Source of the DNA: Canna indica
Lineage: Eukaryota > Streptophyta > Magnoliopsida > Zingiberales > Cannaceae
NCBI GenBank assembly: GCA_034359265.1
Contig: CP136896.1
Location: 33,668,001-33,732,000 of the forward strand
Reading direction: 5' to 3'
Length of the DNA stretch: 64,000 nt
Part shown: positions 44,561 through 55,673 of the stretch, in pieces
Layout: each line of letters begins with the position of its first letter
Position numbering within the stretch: the stretch's first letter is position 1
Program-made: the position numbers and the translations under genes
The notes under the pieces: generated by a model
Database searches by the model: none
Seen by the model: only the letters and a program-made list of their open reading frames with translations
Told to the model about the DNA's origin: nothing

Positions 44561-45473
44561 CAATTTGCCTCACAATACGAGGTATGTTGATTGAACTGAA
44601 GTCTCCATCTTTATTGCCCTTGATGGAAAGTACATTTATTGGAACTAGACCATGTGCAGGATGATAATTACATAAGAGCAGAGAAGGCTATATTTCTCCT
44701 TTGTTATAGGTCCTAAGATAAAAAGTGATGGTCTTATCAAATATGCTTTCTTTTCCCTCTGAAAGTAGAGCTTTGGAGACAAGGGAAAGTGTGATATTTT
44801 CTTCTATTACCCACAATCAAGAGCGAATTGCCTACTTTCTTTACCTTTTTTCCTTATTATGCTCATCCCTAATTTAAAGCCTTGATATGTATGCTCCCAT
44901 TACTTGGAATTACAGGTTTGGTTCTCACGTTCATGACAGTCATTTATGGTCTAGCCTCACACAATAATCTTATAGATCCCATATGGCAAGGTTTGGCAAA
45001 TCAAGTCAGCTTAAGAAGAAAGCATATGAATGATTAAGTTCTGATTTGTTACTTATCATCTAATAATGACAATAAATATGCATAATCAACTCTATTAGAA
45101 GAACTTCGGTGCTTACCTATCATATTCCATGGTCACATAACAATGTTTTGGCATGAATATCAACTAGTAAAAACCCTGCAGATTGTATCTGATTTTCCGT
45201 TGAAACTAGATGCAAATTTCAAAATATACTTATTCAGAAGTTTCAAACCTGACAATTTCTTGATGCTAGTTCAAAAGAAATTTCTTTTTGTTTAGTTCTC
45301 CTTAATTGTTAAAAAGATTAATCCTCATTTCTCCAATTTCTTATTTTTTCTCTTCCAAAGTTCTATTAAGCTTTTAGCAAAAGTGCCTACCATATGTTTT
45401 AAATAATAAATTAACATCCCTTTGTTGCATAGAGTAATTGGACCCTAGATTGCTCCTATAATCTAGAATCAAG
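44561..45473 (+). other. 3' flank of the RING-H2 gene
   Basis: Non-coding. CACAATACGAG|GTATGTTG at about 44580 looks like a splice donor 20 bp after the stop, so a 3'-UTR intron is possible. No strong polyadenylation cluster was seen nearer than AATAAA-like words around 45070 and 45405. Confidence 0.35.
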
Positions 45474-45478
45474 CAAGA

Positions 45479-45960
45479 TGTTATGGTCCCGGGAGTAAGG
45501 GCGAGTTATGGGTCTGAAATAATGGATTGGGAGAAATGAATGTAGGCGTAGGAAGGGGTTTAAGTGGAAAGAGAAGCTTATTTCTTTTTCCGACCTATGT
45601 TTAGGCTCATTGGAGAGAACCTAAGATCTCTTGAGTTAAGTACTCAAAGACCTGGGAATTTTCTGCTATCCATTCTCATTCAACATCAACAAAACATGCA
45701 CTTTGCCCACTATTCCTAAACTTAAGCATAACTGCCTACTATTCAAGAAACAAAACATACATTTTGCCCACTATTCCTAACCTTGAGCATAACTGCCTAG
45801 AAAGTTGAGCCACTACTACCACATTCAAATAACAAAAATAACTAACAAGTAACAACAAAGACAATAAAAATAAAGATAAGTTATCGATTTGACATTTCCC
45901 TGTTTCTTTGCCCCACATGTATTTCTTTTATATACTAAGGTTATAGGAGGCTTAGTAACA
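45479..45960 (-). repeat. 3' LTR of gypsy element E
   Basis: TGTTATGGTC ... TTAGTAACA on the plus strand, 482 bp. It aligns with 50198-50713 along the full length. The right copy has about 40 extra bases (near 50410-50450). Confidence 0.9.
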
Positions 45961-45975
45961 TTACTCCTCTGCCCC

Positions 45976-47404
45976 AATTGACGCTTGTCCTCAAGTGGAA
46001 AATGTGGGAAATGGCTTTGCATGGAGGAGATGGATTCCCAAGAAGCAGATCATCTGCAAGAGAGGAATTTTCCCAATGCACCATAACTTCGTGGATTGAA
46101 TTATGAACTCTGCTGTCCAGAATTGCCTTTGGAAGCTGGTCTGGTACATCAGAAATAGTCGGTGGCAGAGCATGTTCTATTGGAACCACACCGGCATGAT
46201 AAGCCTTCAACTTAGAGACATGAAAAACTGGGTGAATCTTGGAATCTGGTGGTAAATCAAGCTTATAAGCCATAGGTCCAACTTTGTTAATGACATGGAA
46301 GGGGCCATAATATTTGGGCAGCAACTTCTGGTGTTTTCGTTTACCAAGACTGAGTTGCCGATAGGACTGAAGTTTGAGCAGAACTTGGTCACAAACTTTG
46401 AAGCTAACATCCCTATGGTGGGAGTCACAATGGGCCTTCATCTTGTGTTGAGCTTGAAGAAGATTTTCACGTAGTTCATGAAGGAGTTCGTCTTGGGTCT
46501 TGAGTGCTTGATCGACTCCATCGAGCTTAGCTCGGCCAGGACAATAAGCCAACAACTTGGGAGGAGGTCTGCCATAGACAACTTCAAAAGGAGTGGCCTT
46601 CAAAGAGGAATGGTAGCTTGTACTATAACAATATTCAGGCCAAGGAAGCCAATCCATCCATTTTGTTGGTCTGTCACTTGTGAAACAACGGAGATACATT
46701 TCAATGGTTTGGTTGACTACCTCGGTGTGTCCATCAGATTGGGGGTGGTAGGCGGAAGTGAAAGAGAGAGTAGTACCGCTGAGGCAAAAGAGTTCCTTCT
46801 AAAAAGCACTTGTAAATGTGATATTACGATAACTAACAATTGTTTCAGGGAGCCCATGTAACTTAAAGATATTATCAAAGAAAATTCGAGCTACTGAGAC
46901 AGCTGTAAGGGTGCGAGATTGGGCAAAAATAGCTATATTTAGAGAAGCGATCGACAACCACCAAAAGAACATTTTTCCCATGTGAAGATGGTAGACCCTC
47001 AGCAAAATCAAGAGAAATATCAGACCAAATGTGGGTTGGACCTGGCAAGGGAAGAAGCAAACCAGCTAGCTGAAGATTCTCAGTTTTATGGCGTTGGCAG
47101 ACAACACAAGCTCTAACAAATTCATGCACCTGTCTTTTCATTTCCTTCCAATAAAAATCTTGGCTACTCGGTGAAGTGTCTTTTGATAGCCTTCATGTGC
47201 CTGGTTGTGAAGTGCGGAGAGAACCATTTGAATGGATGGAGAAGACGGAGGAAGGTAGACCCGATTTTTAAAGAAGAGCAGTCCTTGTCGCAAATTCCAG
47301 TGAATAGCCACTGTACCTTGTTGAATGTCACAAATAATTTGCTGAATTGCAGGTTCTGATTTTTGTTCATGTCGAATAGCATCAAATAAGCTTAGTTGGG
47401 GCAT
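45976..47404 (-). pseudogene. integrase with chromodomain remnant, element E
   Basis: In the element's direction, the zinc-finger region at 47404-47060 includes HEGYQKTLHRVAKIF and CVVCQRHKTENLQLAGLLLP. The core follows with WSDISLDFAEGLPSSHGKNV and VVVDRFSKYSYFCPI (first Asp), then decayed sequence. The C-terminal part is at 46699-46000: WLPWPEYCYSTSYHSSLKAT, FEVVYGRPPP, KYYGPFHVINKVGPMAYKLD and IHPVFHVSKLK. It ends PKAILDSRVHNSIHEVMVHW, which fits the first half of a chromodomain, a reader of histone marks that steers integration. The TWE box is lost. Confidence 0.8.
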
Positions 47405-47412
47405 GGAAATGG

Positions 47413-48860
47413 CTAATAAACTGGGAGGAGTCTCATCACGCGCGACAAGGCGTTAACCACTTTATTATGGTGGCCAGCCTTGTATTCCACCGAAAAGAAA
47501 TAGCCTAAAAGTTTGCCAAGCCAATGTTGCTGCGGAGGGGAAAGAATGCATTGATCCAACAATAATATGAGGCTATAATGATCCATACGGACCAAGAATT
47601 TGCGTCCCCACCGACAGGGACGCCAATGTTTGATGGCCTTGACTAGGCCAATCAATTCTTTCTCATATGCAGGTAGGCTTCTGTCTTTGTGGCATTTGTT
47701 GGCTGAAATATGCCACTGGTTTGTTATTTTGAAGCAAAACTGCCCCTATGCCTGAATCAGATGCATCACATTCCACCACAAATAGTTGTGAAAAATCAAG
47801 AAGAGCCCATACAAGAGGACTTATCATCGCCGCTTTTAGTTGTTCAAAGGCAACGGAGGATAGTTCAGTCCAGGGAAATGCATTTCTTTTTAGCATGGCT
47901 GTTAGAGGTTCTGCAATGACTCCATAGTTGGGAATAAATTTACGACAATACCCAGTGAGACCAATAAATCCTCTAAGGGCTCGCATGGATGTGGGTTTAG
48001 ACCAGTCGACCATGGCTGCAATTTTGCTTTTGTCAGCCTCAACACCCCTCCCCTCCTGAGACACCACGTGGCCAAGACAAGCAATCTGTTTTTGGCCGAA
48101 TGAACATTTTGATTTTTTGAGGTAGAGGTGCTGTTGTTGTAGTAGAGTGAAAGCCGATCACAAATGGTGTATGTGTTCAACCCATGTTTTGCTACACCAA
48201 GATATCATCAAAAAATACGAGGATAAATTTTCATAGATAAGGAGTGAATACCTCATTCATGAGAGATTGGAATGTAGATGACGCATTTGTAAGGCCGAAT
48301 GGCATTACAAGAAATTCAAAGTGCCCATGATGAGTTTGGAAAGCTGTTTTCTCCACGTCATTGGGATGCATCCGAACTTGATGATACCCGGAGCTTAGTA
48401 AAATATTTTGCACCAGTAAGTTCCTCTAGCAGCTCATCGATAACTGAGATTGGAAACTTGTCTTTGATGGTTTTGGAATTGAGAGCTTGATAATCAACAC
48501 ATAGGCGCCATGATCTATCTACTTTGGTACGAGCAAAACACAAGACTGACTAGGTCTTATAATGTCCTGCTGCAGCATCTCAGAACACTGTTTCTCAATT
48601 TTGTCCTTCTGGGCATGAGGATATCGATATGGGCATACCACCACTGGACTTGTGACTGGTTCCAAATTGATGCAGTGGTCACAAGGTCGCGAAGGTTGCA
48701 GACTCGTAGGAGTCTCAAAAGTGCTGAAAAGTCAAGTAATAATTTCTGGAGGTCCAACTCAGTTGTATCTACTGTTGAAACTGAATTTAGGGTATTGGGT
48801 GGACCAAGTCCAACATTTTTGAGACCAATTAAGTCAATTGCAGTCCCTTCTTGCTGAAGC
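47413..48860 (-). pseudogene. reverse transcriptase-RNase H of element E
   Basis: RT blocks: [20 protein letters not shown] (about 48520-48460), [39 protein letters not shown], then a stop and an intact FFDDIL near 48215-48198. The connection and RNase H are at 48067-47413: MRALRGFIGLTGYCRKFIPN, VVECDASDSGIGAVLLQ, VAYFSQQMPQRQ, LVRMDHYSLILLLDQ and VEYKAGHHNKVVNALSRV. The Asp in the last motif (normally ADALSR) is lost. Confidence 0.8.
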
Positions 48861-48889
48861 GCATATGCATTTTAAAGAAATCCCACATA

Positions 48890-49320
48890 ATAAGACCCAA
48901 GGTTCACCAGCCAATGGGCATCCAATAAGACACCAAAGTCATTTAATGGAAGAATAAAGAGATCAATAGTGAAGGAATAAGAGCCTGATTGTAGTTGAAC
49001 CCCACGACAAGTGCCTAGTTACCATTTGTCACCACCACCTTAAGGTTATCACCTCTTTGAAGTTCTATGTGAAAGTTGGAAAGAATTTTGGAATTGATGA
49101 AATTGTGAGTACTACCGGAATCAATGAGAACTCTAAGAGGAATACCTTGGCAAGTACCTTGGAGTTGCATAGTCTAAGAGGTGCAATTGCCAGTGATAGC
49201 ATTGAGGGAAATTTCTAGGGTGGGGTTTTCTCTAGGATAGTCAATAATGTCCACTTCAGTTATGTCATCTTCTTCAATTTCAAGAGGCGTTTGCACTAGT
49301 GGCCTCGAACAAAGGGTTCA
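48890..49320 (-). pseudogene. aspartic protease of element E
   Basis: The minus strand at 49131-49089 reads LIDSGSTHNFINSKI, an intact retropepsin active site (D-S-G-S-T). FHIELQRGDNLKVVVTNGN follows. The C-terminal flap region is broken by stops. Confidence 0.7.
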
Positions 49321-50180
49321 TCACAGTTGAACTAGAGCCCCTTTAGCCGACGTTTTTCCATCTTAGCCCGAGACAATCTTTTAGAAAATTTTGGAGGTTG
49401 CTTATTCAGAGGTAGGGGCTGCTTTTGTGGATATCGACGCAGATCCAAAGAAGATCAGATTTGAGAGCAATACTTTTGCATTCATAAAGGCGAGACATGC
49501 TCATAGTAGAAACTAAATTTGCTGGATGATGTAATTCAACCTCAATAGCAATGGCTTCTTGGTAAACCACTGACGTAGAGTTGGATCTTTTGGTCTTGGG
49601 TTAAGGGCCCCGCTCAAGCTACTAAAAGTTCAAATTGGTTTTGGTAGTCCTCAAACAGACCTGACTTGTTTCAGTTTAGCTAATTCTCTGAGTTCGTTAC
49701 TCCTAATGGGAGGGCCAAACCTGAGATGACATCCATTCAAGAAGGATTGGGAGTGTTGGTGAGGAATTGAAGGAACTAGAGTTGGGCAGGTACTTCTAAA
49801 TGGAATGAGGCCAAACTGACCATTTCATCTTCTCGAGTTTGTTGGTGTCGGAAAAAATGTTCAAAAATCGACTTAGCCAAGAAAGAGGGTTCTCATGACC
49901 GTTAAAACAAGGAAAGCCAAGCTTTGTATATTTAGGGACAGTCCGACCCCTGTTGAATGTTCAGCTGCTGAGTCCCCCGAAAGTCCTTTTCCTTTTCGAG
50001 ATTTGTTGTTACTAGCATCATCAGCAGAAGAAGACTCCAATTTAGATGCAGCCAGGTCACGAGTAAGATCATCTAAGCGTGCTGCAATTGCATCTTGATG
50101 TGACGGTTGGCTGCACGTTCCTCATTGAACAACTCCAATAATCTAGCAAGCTGTTGTTGGATTCCATCACTCATAACACT
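49321..50180 (-). pseudogene. Gag remnant of element E
   Basis: At about 49385-49300 the minus strand gives RAKMEKRRLKGL, a stop, then FNCDEPFVRGHQCKRL-like residues, the degenerate CX2C...GHxC knuckle of this group (usually CFNCDEKFxxGHxC). Upstream, the capsid is too broken to follow. The start lies just after the primer site (50180-50194). Confidence 0.55.
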
Positions 50181-50197
50181 TGGCTCTAATACCAAGA

Positions 50198-50713
50198 TAT
50201 TATGGTCTCGGGAGTAAGAGCAAGTTATGGGTCCGTGAAATAATGGATTGGGAGAAATGAGTGTAGGCGTAGGAAGGGGTTCAGTGGAAAGAGAAGCTAA
50301 GTTGATTTTTTTTTTCGACCTATGTTTAGGCTGGTTGGAGAGAACCTAAGATATCCTGAGTTAAGTTCTCAAAGACTTGGGAATTTTCTGCTATCCATTC
50401 TCATCCAACATCAACAAATAAATAGGTCCATGGAGAAGTAACTTCCCCTACAGAACATGCACTTTGCCTACTATTCCTAAACTTAAGCATAACTGTCTAC
50501 TATTCAGGAATAGAACATACACTTTGCCTACTATTCCTAACCTTGAGCATAACTGCTCAGGAAGTTGAGCCACTACTACCGCATTCAAGTAACAAAAATA
50601 ACTAACAATGAAGATAATAAAAATAAAGATAAGTTATCTATTTGACATTTCCCTGCTACTTTGCCCCATGTGTATTTCTTTTATCCACTAAGGTCATAGG
50701 AGGCTTAGTAACG
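50198..50713 (-). repeat. 5' LTR of gypsy element E
   Basis: TATTATGGTC (first G changed to A) ... TTAGTAACG (last A changed to G) on the plus strand, 516 bp, followed by caaga. The primer site is on its left at 50180-50194. Confidence 0.9.
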
Positions 50714-50718
50714 CAAGA

Positions 50719-52120
50719 GCATATAATTTGTGAAACCAAGGCATTAACCACCCTGGCAGGCTAGGATTTGGTGAGATAATGGTCCCAATTAATTGACCCC
50801 TCTTTAAAGGAGTAGAACTATTACGAATCATTTTCTATTTTAGATAATCAATAGAGATCAAGTCACCTTTTTATTATTAATGGCAGTTGAGTTGAAAAAA
50901 TAAACTTGAACGATTATAGATTCCAAATCAGCTAGTGTTCACATGTTTAAATTTATTTCATTTGGACCATTTTATTTTTTGATAATTAAGTTAATGGGGA
51001 GGTCTCATCTTTCTGATCTTGCTCTAAACGTAAAGAGGAAATGAACCAAATCTAGAAAAAAGATAAGAACTGATGAGCTAGTTGAGTATATTGTCAAATG
51101 AAGTTTGAAGTGAACTTCTGTCTAGAATAATGTGAAAATCGAATGTTATATTGAAACAAAGTATATCTTCTTCAAGTATAGGAAGATGCATCATACTGAT
51201 ACAGTGATACGCTTAACTCCAGTTTAAAACTTTAAATATTGATTGATTGCTATCTGTATCTGAAGGCAATGGTTGATGAATAAACATTTCTCTTTTTCTA
51301 AATTACATTTGATTGACATGAGGAGTGTGTTTAGGACTTGGATTAAGTCCAAAAGTAACCATCTATATCCTAAATGTTGTCATTCTCATGCCTATCCTAC
51401 TCCTTCCCTTTATAAAGCTATGAGGTCCATAATACTTAATATAACATGTTATTGAAACTATTTAATCCTAAAACTATCCTACCACTTCTATTAATGTACC
51501 AACATTCACAATTACCCTTCCACTTATATACTATGAGGTTGGTATCCATCACCCACTATGACCCGTTAGGCCGTTACCAGTATAGTCCATATTAAAACCA
51601 TGGTTGCAATATCTGTTAGAACTTTACTCAAGTTGTATTTTCATTGATGGAGGTTCTTTTCTTAAATGAATTAATCAATACTCCGAGCATTTGCACCAAA
51701 GATGGGTATATGTCTCTCAGTATGGCCTAGTACATTGATAGTGCATTTCAAAATTTAAAGCCATGGTTCTGATATCTGTTTGAACTATACTCGACTTATA
51801 TAGTATATTACAAAATATGCTTTTATGTTTTAAGAGCAATCTTATTCTTTATTGCTCTCAAATCCTCTAATTCCCTTGAACCCTAGCCCCTCGTATGTTG
51901 ATCTATATTAGAATTTATAAGTATATTAGAACTTGTTTTACTATGTTTTTTTATCGCACTCAAATCTTCTGAAAGCTTTCTGCCATATTAGGAAACTTTG
52001 AAGTTCTCTATGTTTTTGTCTTCTGAGATCCTCAATTCCATAATTGTTTGAATCAGTTGAGGTTATTCAATTGCTAGCAAACAAAAGTGACCCACTAATT
52101 GAATACCAACAACCTTGAAG
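50719..52120. other. intergenic DNA, nothing recognised
   Basis: No open frame with a known domain, RNA gene or repeat structure was recognised. Confidence 0.5.
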
Positions 52121-52914
52121 GGCCCGTTTGGTATAGGCAAGGTAGGATCTGTACAATCATGTCTTATACGACGTTTGAACCATTACATTGTATTGAATAC
52201 CTTATATGGCATTAGGGTCTTATACAACTATTAGTGTGTCATTTTAAATGGGATGAAAATGCCATATTAGGCAGATAGAAAATCAAATGATGGTACTTTT
52301 ATTCATAACTTCCATTACGATAATTCCATAGTCATGTATTTGAATTTGAAATATATGACAATTTGGTTATTATTTTTATGATATATATTTTTAATTTTTA
52401 ATAAATGATACATTAGAATTTAAAATTGATTTTGTGATATAAAAATTGTAAGGATGTTCACTCTTATAATAGGAAAAAATGTTATTTTCATTGAGAAAAT
52501 TTACTAAGGGGCATTTATGTCCAAAATTAACTATAAAATTGTTTAATTATGAACATTAAATTTGCAAGGATTTTCGCTCTTCTACTAAAGAGAAAAGTTA
52601 TTTTCATTGATAAAATAAACAAAAAGTATATGCTTAGTGACATTTTTGTCCAAGATTAATTATAAAATTGTTCTATTATGAATATTAATTATTGAAGGTA
52701 GGTATCTTTTCAACATTAATTATTAGTTATCTTATACAATCTTATATGATGATGCATCAAATATATGGTAGAATACACATTATCCTATCATGTATCCTAT
52801 CATGACTTATATGGTGATGCAACAAATGGCATAATAGTCTTTATCCTATGAGACCTTATACTATTATGCCTTATTCTATCAGGTCTGGTTCTATATGCTG
52901 TATCAAACAGGGCC
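52121..52914. mobile_element. non-autonomous TIR element (MITE-like)
   Basis: The ends read inward GGCCCGTTTGGTATAGG and GGCCCTGTTTGATACAGC. The 794-bp body is AT-rich with repeated CTTATAC/ACTATTATGCC words near both ends in opposite orientation. Flanks (ccttgaag and tcaagggc) are similar but not a clean duplication, so the superfamily (hAT or PIF/Harbinger) is open. Confidence 0.65.
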
Positions 52915-54307
52915 TCAAGGGCCTCAAGATAACATGAATAAAGTTCAACTCATTTTTTGATAAATATATAACGAGAAGTTCAAATCAGTTACAGTGATTA
53001 TCGTATCCCTATCAATTGGCAATGAGAAAAAGATTTCTGGACAATAAATTCATTAACCACTCAGAAATCTTCTGTGTCAATCAATTTTCTATTATCAAAA
53101 GATAAGTTATTCCTCCATTATTATTCCTCCCCTCCTCATTGTCTTTCCTTCCACTCCCTTTAGGGGGCATGCTGAAATGTTCTGCTTTCAATAATGGAGG
53201 CACTTATCGTGCATCGTTTTACTCTACCTCAAAATGTGAAGCTGAAAAGATAGGTTACTGACATGGTCTCAGTTTTCCACCATTGGGAGAATTTGAATGG
53301 TACTATTCTTGTAGGAGGACCAACTGAAATTATAGCTTAATTGCCAATCTTAACTCTTATTTCAAAGAGAATAATTAGGAACTCAGTTTAGATGATTCCC
53401 GGTTGCAATCCTAGTTGAAAGAGAATTTGATTCAATTTTTTCTTCTAATTTTTATATGATCTTATGATATAATCAGGTCTGCAATTGTCCTAATCTGGGA
53501 GTTCTTTTTTGAGTTTGTTCAGTATCCAAGTATCTTAATGTGATACAGTAAGTTTCTTTTAAGTAAAGACAAGTTGGTTACATATTAGAAAACCTATTAG
53601 AAATTTCATATTTTTGTTATTGCTGGATTCTACAAGGTCGTGAAATTACACAAATGACATCCTAGTTATAATATAATTTCATTGATATTTCTGACAAAGT
53701 TGGGTCCTCAGTTTTCTAGCTAGTTTAAGGAGTCTTAAAGTTCTTATATGTTAGTGAAGTTAATTACCTATTAGAAAACATATTTGGAAGTTATAATATC
53801 TAATTTTGTTTAGATTCAACATGGTGATGAATTTATCCCATAATTCCTGTGAACATAGGTGTTTCGAAGCATCCAAACCATGCTTAGGACTTATCAAGCT
53901 TTATTTGGTCAATAACAAAGTTTTATTTATGGAGTAATTCTTATCTCTCCCTTATTGCTTGGGAGGATCTTTATCTTCACTGAATAGAAAACCCTAATAG
54001 AAAGGTCATCTCCAATTAATTGTATATGAGAAAGACAATTGACTATGATATTTTTGGCATGGCAAACCACAGCTGAACCTCCTAGTTAGTCTATCTTGCC
54101 AACGTCCCTCGTGGAATTGAGAGGAAATAGATGACAAAGATTCATGTGACATTTACATGTAGCTTCTCTTGAAATGCTACAGCTGACTACTTGAACTTCC
54201 AGCAAACTCTTTTATATGTTATTGGAAATCAATGCTTGTGCACACTTTGCTAATGTTTCTCTGCTCTCAAGAGATTCCTAAGTGATAAGTAATGGCTAAG
54301 TTCAGAT
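52915..54307. other. intergenic DNA, nothing recognised
   Basis: Mixed AT-rich sequence without a credible gene or repeat. Confidence 0.5.
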
Positions 54308-54316
54308 AAGTTTAAT

Positions 54317-55664
54317 CAACAATTTCCCAAAAGCAGAACATGAATTCCACTTATTCTCAAAAGCACAATATGAAATCCAATTTTCCCATAACCAGAATGG
54401 AATTCTAAATATACCCATAATACCCTCCCATACTCATAATGGGGCTGACGCCTCGTTAACCACATTAATTCCATTAACCCCCCTTGTAACGGGGTTAACA
54501 CCTCTCTCCAACACTTTAACACTTTCCGTCAATCTTGTTTCATGTCCCACCTGTTAAACCACTTAAACAGTTTCACTAAAACTATTTAAATAGACCGTTT
54601 AAGCTTGGAAGTGCATCATAAAATCACCAAAAGATCACAAAAATTCTAATTTACTGAATTAATGGGGTCCACGACTTGGATTAGTGAAAATGAGTGTGTA
54701 CAAGTCCCACAATTTCAGTTAAACTGTTTAAATAGGTCATTTAAGCTTCGAAATGCATCATAGAATCACCAAAAAATAATAGAAATTCTAATTTACTGAA
54801 TGAAATGAGGTCCACAACTTGGATTTATACGGTTAAACTTATTAAATGGTTTCAGCAGATTGTTGTGCGACGAAAATGATCCAAGTTGTGGACCTAATTG
54901 CATTAGTAAATGTGATTTTTTGGTAATTTTATGATGAATTTCTAAGCTTAAATGACCTATTTTAAACAGTTTCACCAACAGTTTTGTTGTGAGACTTGTA
55001 TACACTCATTTTGGATCTTATTTCATTCCGTAATTAGAATTTCTGTGATTTTTTGGTGATTTTATGATGTATTTTCAAGCTTAAATGACATATTTAAATA
55101 GTTTAACTGAATCTATCTAAATGATTTTAACAGTTTTGTTTTGAGACTTGTACATACTCATTTTCATTGATCCAACTTGTGAACCTCATTTCATTCAGTA
55201 AATTAGAATTTCTCTAATTTTTGGTGATTTTATGATGCATTTCCAAGCTTAAATGCCTATTTAAATAGTTTCACTAAATGGTTTCAACAATTTTATTTTG
55301 GGACTTGTACACATTTATTTTCATTGATCCAAGTTTTGAACCTCATTTCATTAAGCAAATTAGAATTTCTGTGATTTTTTGGTGATCTTATAATGCATTT
55401 TCAAGATTAAATGGCCTATTTAAACAGTTTCGCTTAGTTTAACGGGTGGGACGTGAAACGAGGTTGAACGGAAAGTGTTAAAGTGTTGGATGAGAGGTGT
55501 TAACCCTGTTACAATAGGGGCTAATGGGGTTAACACGGTTAACGAGGCATCAACCCCATTATGAGAGTGGGAGGGTATTGTGGATATATTTAGAATTACG
55601 TTCTGGTTCTGCTTTTGGGATTAAGTGGGATTCATGTTCTGCATTTGCTTTTGGGAAATTGCTG
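54317..55664. mobile_element. foldback Mutator-like element with inverted internal arrays
   Basis: The ends read inward CAACAATTTCCCAAAAGCAG and CAGCAATTTCCCAAAAGCA, with pairing arms of about 240 bp (54317-54560 and 55435-55664). A perfect 9-bp target duplication, aagtttaat (54308-54316 and 55665-55673), indicates the Mutator superfamily. Between the arms are units of about 135-165 bp built around TTGGTGATTTTATGATG and AAGCTTAAATG: two in one direction (54560-54830) and four in the other (54830-55440). Most of the element can therefore fold on itself. No protein is encoded. Confidence 0.85.
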
Positions 55665-55673
55665 AAGTTTAAT

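Larger units (their letters stand above)
45479..50713 (-). mobile_element. gypsy retrotransposon E, both LTRs present, coding region decayed
   Basis: The LTRs at 45479-45960 and 50198-50713 are direct repeats flanked by a perfect 5-bp duplication, caaga (45474-45478 and 50714-50718). Total 5235 bp. A primer site (TGGTATTAGAGCCAA on the minus strand) and polypurine tract (GGGGCAGAGGAGTAA, 45975-45961) flank the interior. Gag, protease, RT, RNase H, integrase and a chromodomain remnant are in order, all with stops or frameshifts. The PVFHVSKLK integrase end and chromodomain point to the chromovirus branch. Confidence 0.9.

Noticed and set aside
52121..52914. Firm hAT assignment from an 8-bp target duplication
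   Set aside because: The flanks ccttgaag and tcaagggc do not match cleanly, so the superfamily was left open.
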